Under the pieces are notes generated by a model, which saw only the letters and a list, made by a program, of their open reading frames with translations, did no database searches and was not told the origin of the DNA. A program made the translations under genes and the position numbers. Shown one piece after another: positions 24,553 through 35,989 of a DNA stretch of 64,000 nt (position 1 is the stretch's first letter; every line of letters starts with the position of its first letter). The stretch is from Capsicum annuum. Its lineage: Eukaryota > Streptophyta > Magnoliopsida > Solanales > Solanaceae. Location: NCBI RefSeq assembly GCF_002878395.1, contig NC_061121.1:47333828-47397827 (forward strand), read 5' to 3'.

Positions 24553-27500
24553 TGTTTAGCCAGAAATTTTGACTTCTAGAGAGTCGCCACATAATTTTGA
24601 AAAGGAATTAAGAAACCTTTAGAGAATTACTCCAAACGATTCAAAATAGGAAAATCATTTTAAGTTAGAGATTCTGAATAAGCGGTTCCTATTAACATTT
24701 TAGGAAGGTGTTAGGCACCTAAAACGTCCGCTAACTTACGGTTATCCAGACTATTTGAAAATCATCTTTGATTAACCTTGAAAAAGTTGATTTTTGAAAA
24801 GAAAAGCGATTTTAGGAATATTTTGGTGTTTATGCAAAGCCAGTTTTTAGCGACTTGACTAAGGATTTAACTAGGTTCACAAAACACATAAGGCAAACAA
24901 GCGTAAAGAAAAAGAGGAAGGGGAGAAAGTAAGGGATTTAGGCCATTAGGCCCAAATCAATAAGACCTGTCTAGTCTAATTGGGCTTTTGACCCGTTTCA
25001 CCTATCCTAAACTATTCTTTCAGGCCCGTTGGCCCAAAATCCGCTCCACCTATATTAAATTTACAACTTTGGCTTCGAGGCCCAAATGAACGAATAACTT
25101 AAACAAATGAATAAATAAATAGATAAATACAATAAGGAATAAAATAATAAGGGAATAAGACTTTTAAGCCTCTTTGTCGCTTCAACGATAGGACTTTAAC
25201 CCATTTTCCTTCTTCTTCAACTCCTTGTATTCATATGTCATGCAATCGACTTTAGATTTTCCTTCAGAATAGACTCAAAAATACGCCTCATTGGCCCATT
25301 ATGAAATGCAAAGGAAAAGAGTACGTTTGGACTCCAACGGATTTCCATGCAAAAAAAGAAAAATAAAGAACATTAATGCATGACCAACGAAAGGAAGAAG
25401 AGAAAGAGAAATAAAATTAACACATAGCCAACATATAGAAAGGAAAATTAAAATTAGTTGACACATGACCAACAAAAGAATGAAAGAAAAAGATATAGAT
25501 AGCACATAAACATTCAGCAAGCCTACTTGATCAAAATATTAAAGACAACCCACAAACTCATCCAAAATTATATCAAGATAGGAAACAAAACCAAAGTGCT
25601 ATCAAGATTTGTAATTCCATTCGAGGAAACCAAAAGAATAGAAATATAAGGTTACATATTATACAATTTATTATCTAAACAAACGTCTTAAAACCCAAAT
25701 TCAGTAAAGTAGTAATGAAGGCAACAATCAAACTTTCAGTAAGTGGAAGATCTAAACATTTTGATAAAACAAAACAACAAACTTTTCACAAAAGATAATA
25801 ATGTGCTTAAGTTTATTAGGGGTATTTAACCTGCAAGCATGCGTGGACGAAAAGAATGCAACTATAAGAATGAGAAGAGTAGTCTCTGGTCAACATAGCA
25901 CCCTTTATTATATATCGCTTACTAATCACACTTCCTAAATAAACTTACGTTGAAAATGGATTCATACAGGTAAACACCCTAGCAATAAACATTCTTAAAA
26001 CAAACATGAAAGAATTTTCTAGAAAACAATTAGAGTAGAATAAAGAAAGAACAAAAGTATGCACAATCACAAACACTGACCACCAAACAAAGAGTAAATG
26101 CAGAAAGATTCATCACGATACGCCCTTAACTAGACAAGACTTTACTAGTAATCAAAACACTATAAGCGAATAAAATTGCGATGGCAACAGAACATGAATG
26201 TTGACTTATTTTATGTCCTATGCAATATTTTGGACCCTTACTTGACTTTATTTTATGCTAATACATTATTACTGTGCTAGTGTTTTTGCCATCCTCTCCT
26301 CTCCTTCATATTAGAAGTTAAAAGTCAGGAGTCGCGCAGGTTTGTGGCTTTAAAGCCAATACATCGAGCTTGACTCCATTGACTGCTTATATCTTGATCA
26401 TAAGACAACAAAGGTAAAAAAATATTGACTTCATAAAGAGAAGGAAAAAAAAGAAAAACTTTCAATAATCCCAAATAAACCGCCTCAAAGCACATGTTAA
26501 GATAAACAAAAGAGAATTTTTTACATTATGGAAACGAAAATTCTGTCTTGCTCATGTTCTTCTATACATATATTTAGTACTAACCGAGATTATAAACCAC
26601 TTTATAATGAAAATCAATGACAATCATGGATAGAACACATCGAACATATAGATATTTTTAAAGAGCGTGTAGCTAATCGCCTTAGTATAATAATAAAAAC
26701 ATGCTCTAAAATCCCTGAATTATAGCTTAACTCTAGTATTCATAGTAATCGCATTTGGCTCTACATAACGTCACAACACATGAAAACCTAATGGCTTTCA
26801 AAGCCTGCTACAGCAAACAATTCCCAGCAAGCAAAATTATGAGTTTGACTACATCATTTACTCCCAGCAGAATATGATTACGATTACGATTACATTAACT
26901 ACGAAGAAGAAGAGAAGAAGAAGAAACACGGTCAAATTAAGGGGAAAACAGAGTGTATTTTCCTCTTTAAGGGCTGCAAACGAGACGACGAGCTATCGGC
27001 AGAACTGTCACCACCGGGAGTTGATGTTATTGACTCGGGAACTTCTGATTGATCGACTAGCTTCCCAGAAAGAAGAACGAAAGACAAAATTTTCACAAGA
27101 AAAAACTATTTTGCTTTCAGAACTTTTTTCCTCTCCTCTTTTCTCTCAAATAAAATTTTTCCCGACCCAAGAATTTCTCTTTTTTTTTCCGCCTAGCTTT
27201 CTCAGAGAATTTTCCCCTCAAATTCCTAACCCAAGAATTTCCAACCCCTTTTTCCAGACCTAAAATTTTTTCAACCCCCTCAATTGCTCTATGTTGAGCT
27301 ATATATTGAAAGGCATATAGGGGGTAAATAAGAGATTTCTGAAAATAGGGAATTTGAAATTCAAAATTTGAATTCCCCCTTGCCCTAGTTTTTCACTCGT
27401 AATTTGTATTCTACTTTGGATTTTTTAAAGAATTTCAAAATTAAGAATACTGAGTGAAATGGATTCTGTTTTCACCAATCAAAATGGAACAAATTCTTCC

Positions 27501-28476
27501 ATTGACCCCGGATATCTCATCGAAAAAAAGGGATATGTACCTTAGCTTGGTGAGGTGTCGATGTTGAGCTAGATCGGAACGTTATTGAGTTATAGGTTTC
27601 AAATTCCTAGAAGCTTTGTCAAAGTTGGATACGGGTTGGAGTAGAGGATTCGGGTCTGATACGGGTCAAGGCTGGAGCATGGTCATTGATGTTGGTTCGG
27701 GTTTTGCTGGAGTTGGCGTTGTGCATTGAAAAGGATTTGAGAATTGTTCGAATTTGGGGTTGAGGATGGTTTGGTTTTGCTAGATCGGGTTGTTATTTGG
27801 AGTTGTTGTCGCGATTTGGCTGTTGCTATCGCTATTTGAAGAAGAAAGGGATAAAAGGGTCGGGTTGGTTTGGTACGGATTGGGCTTGGGGTGGTAGTTA
27901 AATGTTGAGTAATTTTGGGTCTTATTTAGAAAATAACCCCAATTATTTGGGGTTATTTAAGAAAATAATTTCAACTCTAATTTAGCCTATTTTGTTTAAA
28001 TTTCGACCAAATTGAAAGTTAATTGGCCAATTGCATCGCAATTGTAGCCAATATAACTTCACTTATGATCAAATTTTAATAGGATGGTCAAATTAGATCG
28101 AAATTCGATACGACTTAACACCTTGTTTAATCCCGAGCTTCTTGATTCCATAAAACAAAACAAATATTTTTTCAAATAAATATTTTTTGAGAATAAATTA
28201 TATTTAAATCAATATTTTAATCCTTTATGTTAAACCTTGATTAAAATCTGATATTTTATAGAAAATAGGTGTTTAAGTACCAAAACTATATAATTTCGTA
28301 TAATTGAATACGACAATATATAGTCGCTGTGAACTTATCCAAATAAATACTTTTGAAAAGTTTTCTTTATTCGATAAAATAAATGTAGTAATTTTATTAA
28401 AAATCGAAGCAACTCGAGATTAAACTTCAACTTGAGATTAAACTTAGTCGTGGAGGGCAAAAATTAGGTGTCAACA
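24553..28476 (-). repeat. Ogre-like element 5' LTR
   Basis: This is the 3924-bp partner of 7103-11027. It carries a private small duplication near its outer end (28408-28446). The open stretch at 26874-27263 inside it is not conserved as a frame in the other LTR and is not a gene. Confidence 0.93.
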
Positions 28477-28822
28477 ATTGGAATGCAGATTAATAGGGCA
28501 CCGCGATGCGGTGAGTGTCTCATCGCTATAAGCAGCATGACGCGATGATATCACAGTGAGCTGCTGGAATCGAAATCAAAACACGACCCAATCCTCATCT
28601 TGAAAATTTGAAACTCCCCAAGACATGCTCCTTACACCCTTGAACATGAATTAACTCAAAAACCAACATCTCAAGGTCGGGAAGACCAATTTAAAAATCC
28701 TCGAAGTTAATAGATCAAAAATAAGACTAAGTCCCCAATACTTAGTGAAATTTTTAGGCTTTAAGCTTTTTGTGCATGCAACTAGGAGCTAAACTAAACT
28801 AAGTATAATACGAGGTATTAGA
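28477..28822 (-). repeat. Element D 3' LTR, second part
   Basis: It continues the LTR broken at 7102, aligning with 30475-30821. It contains the motif block at 28493-28565 and ends with the start of the LTR on the minus strand. A polypurine tract (CAAGGGGGAGCTA on the element strand) follows at about 28825-28837. Confidence 0.88.
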
Positions 28823-30296
28823 ATAGCTCCCCCTTGGGAACATTCCTCCTCGAATAAGACTGATTATGCTGAGAATACTAGGGAAACTTAAATCACATAC
28901 TGAACATGCATAACTGAAAACATGATTGCATGTCTGAGTCTGGAACATGATACCTTAATGAACTGAATTCGTTAATGCATGTAAAGATATGAGAATGATT
29001 ATATAGCTGGGTTTGAGAATGGAAAAGAGTTAATCTAAGAAGAACTGTTACCTTATGCTGAGTCTAAGCTTTCATAGAAAAGATAAGGGTACATGGTACG
29101 CATATCTGTTTCTGCTTCCTAAGTGGACCCCTCAATAGACTGACTTCGCCAAAGAACTTTGACTAAAGAAACTTCTTTGTTCCTCAGTCTACGAATCTGA
29201 CGATCAAGGATCTCGACTGCGATTTCTTCGTAAGAGAGGATATCCTTAACATCTATGCTTTCTAAAGGAACTACAACAGCTAGGTCACCAATACACTTCT
29301 TTAATAAGGAAACATGGAACACTGGAGGCACTGATGCCAAATCTGCAGGCAACTCAATCTCATAAGCTACCTTCCCAAAACGTCTCAAGATTCGATAAGG
29401 GCCAACATATCGGAGACTGAGTTTCCCCTTCTTGCCAAATTTCTTCACTCTTTCATGGGCGAGATTTTCAAATACACCAAATCCCCAACTTCGAACTTAA
29501 GATCCCTTCTTCTCACATCTTCATAGGATTTCTAACAACTTTGGGCTATCTTAAGCCTCTAATCAACTGAACCTTCTCTATTGCATCAAACACCAAATGT
29601 GGTCCTATCAAAGCAGCCTCACCTACCTCAAACCAACTAATAGAGATCCTCCCATAGAGAGCCTCAAATGGAGCCATCTGACTACTGGAGTGATAACTAT
29701 TATTGTAGGAAAACTCAATCAAAGGTAAGTAATCATCCCAACTACCCTTGAAGTCAAGAACGCACACCCTCAACATATCCTCTAGGGTCTGAATGGTGCT
29801 CTCTACCTGACCATTTGTCTGAGGATAGAAAGCTGTACTGAGAGTGAAATTGGGTACCAAGACCCTTCTGAAAAGCTCTCTAAAAGTAAGAGGTAAACTG
29901 AGTACCTCTATCTGAAATGATAGACAATAGGACTCCATGCTACCTAACCAACTCTCTAACATAGATCTTGGCTGACTGAGAAGTATGAACTGGAAAGAAA
30001 TGGGCTAATTTGGTTATTCTATATACAATCACCCATATCAAATCATGCTGACGATGCATACGAGGCAAACCCGTCACAAAATCTATGTTCACCTCTTCCC
30101 ACTTTCAAGTGGGGATGCTGAACTCCTATAATGTGCCACAAAGCCTCTGGTGTTCAACTTTGACTTGCTGACAGTTAGAACACTTAGCTACAAACTCTAT
30201 AATATCTCTCTTCATACCACTCCACTAATAGATTTCCCATAAATCAAGATACATCTTAGTGGCTCCTGGGTATAAAAAGTAGCACGCACCATGCGT
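28823..30296 (-). pseudogene. pol: Element D pol remnant: integrase end and chromodomain
   Basis: Only the last part of pol survives. 29962-29546 carries the integrase segment with STAFYPQTNGQVESTIQ (the catalytic glutamate is in QVES) and PFEALYGR; the upstream aspartate segment is out of frame. 29448-29119 is an open stretch with the SH3-like [13 protein letters not shown] segment, then [13 protein letters not shown] and a chromodomain ([20 protein letters not shown], then VKVLWRSQ). Near 30296 the sequence jumps into the middle of an LTR. Reverse transcriptase, RNase H, protease, gag, primer site and most of the 5' LTR are missing. The chromodomain places D in the Tekay/Del-like chromoviruses. 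Confidence 0.88.
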
Positions 30297-30821
30297 TTTC
30301 TTGGAGAAGAGGTAATTGAATTTGATGTTCTTGGAAGATAATTAGGGTTTGTTTTCTTGAGAGGAAATTAGAGAATATGGGAAAATAATGCCCTAACTGA
30401 AGCTTTAATTCGTATTTTTACAAATTGGGTCAATGGGAAAAGACATAACTACCCCTTAGGAGATTAAATTTGTAAATGGAATGCAGATTAAAAGGGCACC
30501 GAGATACGGTGAGTCTCTCATCACTTTAAGCAGCGCGACGCGATGCTATCGTAGTGAGCTGCTGGAATAGAAATATAAACACCACCCAATCCTCATCCTA
30601 AAAATTCTAAACTTCCCCGAGACATGCTCCTTACACCCCTGAATATGAATTAATTAAAAAATCAATATCTCAAGCTCAAAAAGACCAATTTAAAAATCCT
30701 CGAAGTTAAGAGACAAAAAATAAGACTAAGTCCCCAACACTTAGTGAAATTTTTAGGCTTTAAGACTTTTATGCATGCAACTAGGAGTAGAACTAAGCTA
30801 AGTATAATACGGGGTATTACA
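30297..30821 (-). repeat. Element D 5' LTR remnant
   Basis: It matches LTR D from about 6918 through 7102 and then 28477-28822, without the Ogre element, so it provides the empty site for that insertion (AATGG, 30475-30479). About 1.75 kb of its inner end is deleted. Confidence 0.88.
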
Positions 30822-30996
30822 TCAATTTGGGAACTTCTAAAGCTCTTAAATACCTCATACTCCCCCGAAATCCTCTCAAAGGTATTGGAAACTGTGCCAA
30901 CCATCTCCACTCTTAAAAATCAACATGTAGCAACTACAAAGAAAGGTAAATGGTCAAATCACATAAAAGTAAGATTTCATAAATTAGGTCATTATA
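30822..30996 (-). repeat. Element C 3' LTR, second part
   Basis: It continues LTR C after the D insertion, aligning with 56515-56687 (AAATTAGGTCATTA near both ends). It ends at the outer LTR terminus next to pol. Confidence 0.82.
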
Positions 30997-33622
30997 ATAT
31001 CCACCACTAAGAGTTTTGTTCATGCTCAAACTAAAAGGCAAGGAAATACTTGAATCAGTAAAAAGCTGAGGATAACGACTACGCATTTTGAACATGACCG
31101 CCCTAGTAGCCTCTTCAATAGAATAGTGTCTCCAATGGACATTAACCACAAGAATATCTCTACAATGAAACCGTCTAGCATCCATGGCTAAAATTGACAC
31201 TGACTCCTTTACAAATGTCAATCTCTCATCTAACTTAGGCTAAATATTGCTCGCACTGACCTCCAAAGTCAATAACACAAGTGTTGCATATCCTCCTAAA
31301 CTTGAATAGTTTGCTCTGACTGACAGTCGCAAAAATTTATGCTAAGGTCAACATAAGTACCCATTTCCTCCTGATACGCCTGCCAGAATCTTGGCGTGAA
31401 CACTAATCCTCGATGTGAAATAATAGACACGGGTATCCTATGAAGATGAACTATCTCAAGAACATAGGAATGCGGCAACTTCTTAGGATTGAAGGAAATC
31501 TAAATAGGTATGAAATGGGCCAATTTAGTCAATCGATCCACGATGACCCAATTGCTGTCAGAACCATGGGAAGTATGAGGCAACCCACTAATAAAGTCTA
31601 TAAAGATTTGATCCTGCTTCTACTAGGAATGGATAATCTCTGAAGCAAACAACCCAACCTCAGGTGCTCGGTCTTCACCTGCTGACAAGACAAGCATTGA
31701 GCTACAAAGTCCACCTACATTATTTTTCATACCACTTCTTCAGTAATTATTCTTCAAATCATGCTATATCTTGGTCACCATAGGATGGATAAAATATCTA
31801 GAAAAGTATGCCTCTTTTAAAATCAATATCACTTATCAACCGACTCTCGACACATAAACTTGACCACTACTTTTCAAATCACCAGCAGAAGCAAGAGATT
31901 CCACCTTAGCCTTGCCACTCAACACTGATCTTGAATTAACCTCAAATTATTATTATTAAACTAGTGAGCTCAAATCTTCTTCATCAATAAAGATCTGACA
32001 TCAATAAAGGCTAACACGTGTTTGGGTGTCAAAATATCAAGCATAGCTATCTGGTTAGTTAAAGACTGACCTATAAGGCAAAAGGCCACTTTTGGGTCAA
32101 GAGATAAAGTAAACTCCTCATACCAATTGATTTTCGACTCAAGGCATCTGCAACTACATTAGCCTTAACCAGATGATAGAGAATAGTGAGATCATAATCC
32201 TTAAGCAACTCAAGCCAACGTCGTTGTCTCATATAACGATCTCTGTAATTGAAAAAGTACTAAAGGCTACAATGATCTGAGAAAATAATGCAAAGAACTC
32301 CATACTAGTAATGTCGCCATAACTTCAGCATAAACACTATGACTGCCAACTTTAAATCATGGGTAGGGTAATTTTTCTCATGACGCTTCAACTGATTAGA
32401 GGCATAAGCAATCACCTTACCCTCATGCATTAACACCATACACAAACCAATACTAGAAGCACCATAAAATATGGTAAAACCTATGCCCTCTTTCGGCAAA
32501 GTCAAAATAGAGAACGAAGTCAAAAACATCATGAGCTTTTGGAAGTACTTCTCACATATATCCAACCACTAAAATACCATCCTTTTTAGAGTCCACTTGG
32601 TTCGTCCACTAAATACCGATAATAATCCACCAGTGAAACTCTGAATATCAATCGGAGAAGTAGGTCTAACTCAATCATGAATCATTTCTGTCATGGTTGA
32701 ATCAACCATAATACCATACTTGGTCATCATATGACCAAGAACGAGATAGAATCTAACTAAAACTCCCACTTGAAAAACTTAGTACAACCTCTTATCACAC
32801 AATCTTTGAAGTACAATCCTCAAGTGATTCATCTGATCAACCTCATCCTTGGAATAAACTAAGATTTCATCTGTAAATACAATCATAAAAGAGTCGAGAT
32901 ATGATAAAAATACCCAGTTCATCAACTCTATGAACGTTGAAGGGGCATTATTCAACCCAAAAGACACGACCAAAAACTCATAATGACCTCACCGAGTTGA
33001 AAAAGTTTTATCGAAACATCTAAAGCTCTAATCTTCAACTGGTGATGCCCGAACACCAAATCTATCTTGAAAAACATCGAAGCACCCTGAAGTTGATCAA
33101 AAAGATCTCTAATGCGAGGAAGAGGATATTTTTCTTAATCGTAACTTTGTTCAATTGCCTATAATCATTACACATACACATAGAACCATCTTTTTCTTCA
33201 TAATCAAGATAGGAGCACCTTAAGGAGATACATAAAGTTTAGTGAACCCCTTACTCAATAATCCTGTAACTACTTTTTTAATTTTTTTAACTTAGTCGTG
33301 GCCATACTATAGGGAGGGATGGAAATGGTCTTGGTGCCTAGCTCTATTTCAATATCAAAATCAATATCACAATCCAGATGCATACCATACAAATTCATAC
33401 GAAACATATCCATGAACTTACAAATAACCCAATTAGAATCTGTAAAAGGCGCGGAAAAATTACTAGTATAATAGACATAATCCAAATAAGATAAGCACCC
33501 TATTTTTACCATGCGACGAACATATAAAAATGATATAGCACCTTTTGGACCTGAATTAAGCATACCCTTCCAAGCTAACCTTGGCACACCTGGCGTAGCT
33601 AAGGTCACAATCTTGGCATAAC
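30997..33622 (-). pseudogene. pol: Element C pol (decayed)
   Basis: The order leftward from 33608 is the end of protease and the linker (GVPRLAWKGML, then IEIELGTKTISIPPYSMA), reverse transcriptase, RNase H, integrase and chromodomain. The reverse transcriptase box reads [10 protein letters not shown] where FxDDILVYSK is expected (about 32885-32860). RNase H (32565-32305) reads YGAS for the catalytic CDAS. Integrase (31478-31296) reads IISHRG for IISDRG. Near 31262 the frame jumps from the integrase core to the tail, losing about 200 codons. The chromodomain segment (31221-31000) has RRFHCRDILVVNVHWRH. Stops are frequent. The upstream end was cut by element A at 33622. Confidence 0.85.
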
Positions 33623-35769
33623 TGTAAGACCCCGCAAAGTCCTAGCTCATTTCAATCCTTTATAGCATGCCCAAAGAGGTCCCAGACTTAGAAAATTTCA
33701 GCTAAATATTAAGACATAGTTTTACTTTTGGCCTCAATATTTTAAAGGTCTTATTTTTTATCTTTCTGATCTTAGATTGTTAATTTTTAAATTGATTCAT
33801 AATCAGGGTTATCTATAGGTCATCTCAGGTGAGTTTTGGTATTTTTGGACATCATTTGAGAAATATTTGGATGACCAAAATAGCAAACCAATGCAATCAA
33901 GATGCGTCGCATTGGCTATCGCATCATCATCATCGACGCGATGCATCAATAATCGCATTGATTCCATCGACACACTGCGTCACTTGTCGTATCACTAGGC
34001 TTGTTTTTTGTATTAAGTTACGGGTTTGTGGGGGGTAATTGGGTTATTTTTCCCTTATATTATTCAGCTATAACACCAAATTAAGCCTCCCAAAAGGCAA
34101 ATTCACTCATTATTTCACAAATTCCCTCTAGAGCAAGATCCTAGTTCATCAAGTCTAAGATCAAGTTCCAAGAAATCACCAATAATTCTCATGAATTCAA
34201 CAATCAAGGTATGTTTAGGTGTTCATCCTTGGTTCCCTTCCTATCTTGAGTTCAAGACTCTTTTTCTTCTAAAACTCAGATTATGATTTACATTCTTGAA
34301 TGGAATTGTGTTCATGTATGTGTTGTTGTATGGGTTTCAAGCCAAGAATATTTTGAGTTTCATGTAAATAAACTAGAATGTGTGTTGATTTATGTAACCA
34401 TCATGTTATATCCTTGAATTGTGATGTTTATATAGTAGTCATGGCATTCATATATTGCTGATTCTCATGTACAAGATTTATGCATCCTAGGTGTTTGAAA
34501 AAATATCTATGTGAAGAAATTATGCATGAAAATCTATGTGTGATACTTTTAAAGTTGAGATATGGTCCCATTATCTATTTTATTGAGTCCTGGGGTATTG
34601 AATACCCAAAATTTAGCTATTTATCTAGTTTCCCATCGAAATAGAATGATTCTGTAGTATCCCAAATAGTAGTATTCGCTCAGTCAATCGAATCTGTGTG
34701 AGTTCAGTCAAGTCTTGTACAGTCTAATGATCAGTTTAGTGTCGATTCAGTTGGGAGTAGGATTCAGCATTGAGTGAACCCAAGGTTTGACCCTTAGTAG
34801 CAGTCCCTGAGTTATAGAACTATATAGCCAGCGTAGGGTAAACATCTTCATGTCAGATTAGGGTTGACATAACTATATACATCTCATGAGTCTTCCTGCC
34901 AAATTTGGGTTGACCTAACTAATGTTAGTAACCCGTGGCATGGTGCTAACACCCTTCAAACTGGGATTATAGGTTGGACCCTAAATCAGTCAATAATCAG
35001 AGTATGTCGGTTAGATAATAACTCCTATGGTTACAATTTTAGTATTTAGTATTCAGTATTCACTACAGAACTCAGTTCAGGTCTACACGATCATAACTTT
35101 TAGTTATTAGTTATCAGAAGCTCAGTACTTCAGCTTTAGACTAATTCAAATAGATGATAAATGCTTGGTATTACGTGTTCAATACTTGCAGTAGTCCCAG
35201 TCTTGCACATACTCTTATCTAGTTACTTCATGATATTTAGTTATTAATCTCATGCATGTGAACCCATGTATACTAGCCTAACCTCACCTAGCATACCAGT
35301 ATATTCAAAGTACTGATGCATACTCTTTCTTTGTTCTATGATGTCTCATATCATAGGTTTAGATGCTCAGATTTTTGACCGTACATAGCTAGATCATTCT
35401 ATCAGTTATAGCTATAGTAGTATGTCCTCATCTATCGAGGATATGATATTTATTTAGTCATTACATTTCTTATAGTATTTTTAGTAGTTTAGTTTTTTAC
35501 AGACAGTAGTTGGAGTTAGTTAGGGACTGTCCCATCAAATCTTTTATTTTAGATGTTTAGAGGCTTTCAGACACTTTCAGTTTGCAGTTATTCTACAGAT
35601 ATACTCAGAATTGATTAAGTTTTATGAACCTTATGGCATTTTTAGTTTTACATCTACATATGTTTCATGATTATTATTCAGTACTCACAGTAGGTACCAA
35701 TCATGGGTTAGCTTGTGGTCCTTCAGGGTCGTAAGCACTGTGTGACACCCAGGGTGTAGTCTCGGGGAA
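33623..35769 (+). repeat. Element A 5' LTR
   Basis: This 2147-bp LTR has a motif block at 33901-33996 (GACGCGATGC-like units). It is followed by a TATATTATTCAG stretch near 34057 that may be the promoter region. The end lies nine bases before the primer site. Confidence 0.87.
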
Positions 35770-35778
35770 TTAAAAACT

Positions 35779-35790
35779 TGGTATCAGAGC
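35779..35790 (+). other. Primer binding site, initiator Met tRNA
   Basis: TGGTATCAGAGC is an exact match to the plant initiator-Met primer sequence, nine bases after the LTR. Confidence 0.93.
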
Positions 35791-35989
35791 CTAAGGCTCT
35801 AAAGTGTCCTAGGAGTCTGAAATTCGTGTCAAGTAAAGTCTTGTGCATGGGTGTGTATCATGACATGCTTATGTGTAAAAGTCTACGAGGAATTTTAGGA
35901 AAGGTTCCCTTCTTTCAGTGTTTATATCGTGTGAATGAGCATGAGCTCAAGTTAATCTCTCGATTTAATCCAACTTTTCCTTCTATTTA

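Larger units (their letters stand above)
7103..28476 (-). mobile_element. Ogre/Tat-lineage giant LTR retrotransposon, 21.4 kb
   Basis: Two LTRs of about 3.92 kb (7103-11027 and 24553-28476) flank a 13.5-kb interior on the minus strand. On the element strand the LTR starts TGTTGACACCTAATTTTTG, a start typical of Tat elements, and ends in ACA. The order is PBS, ORF1, gag, protease with G-patch, candidate intron, reverse transcriptase, RNase H, second RNase H, integrase and a long repeat-filled 3' untranslated region. ORF1 upstream of gag, the double RNase H and the size are Ogre hallmarks. The 5-bp target duplications are decayed (ACTGA at 7098-7102, ATTGG at 28477-28481). The empty target survives in the other D LTR as AATGG at 30475-30479. 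Every reading frame is broken. Confidence 0.92.
5170..30821 (-). mobile_element. Element D, Tekay/Del-like chromovirus, interrupted and internally deleted
   Basis: D is a minus-strand chromovirus inserted in the left LTR of C. Its 3' LTR (5170-7102 and 28477-28822) is split by the Ogre element. What remains of the interior (28823-30296) encodes only the integrase end and chromodomain. The 5' LTR is reduced to 30297-30821. Flanking 5-bp duplications are TCAAC (5165-5169) and TCAAT (30822-30826), and the empty site in the other C LTR reads TCAAG (56515-56519). The element starts with TGTAATACC on the minus strand and ends in CA. Confidence 0.85.

Noticed and set aside
26874..27263. 129-codon plus-strand frame
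   Set aside because: It lies in the Ogre LTR, is antisense to the element and is not conserved as a frame in the paired LTR (9421-9510 breaks early).
35779..35790. Initiator tRNA gene fragment
   Set aside because: Only the 12 bases complementary to the tRNA 3' end are present, directly behind an LTR. This is a primer binding site, and the same holds at 41301 and 60660.
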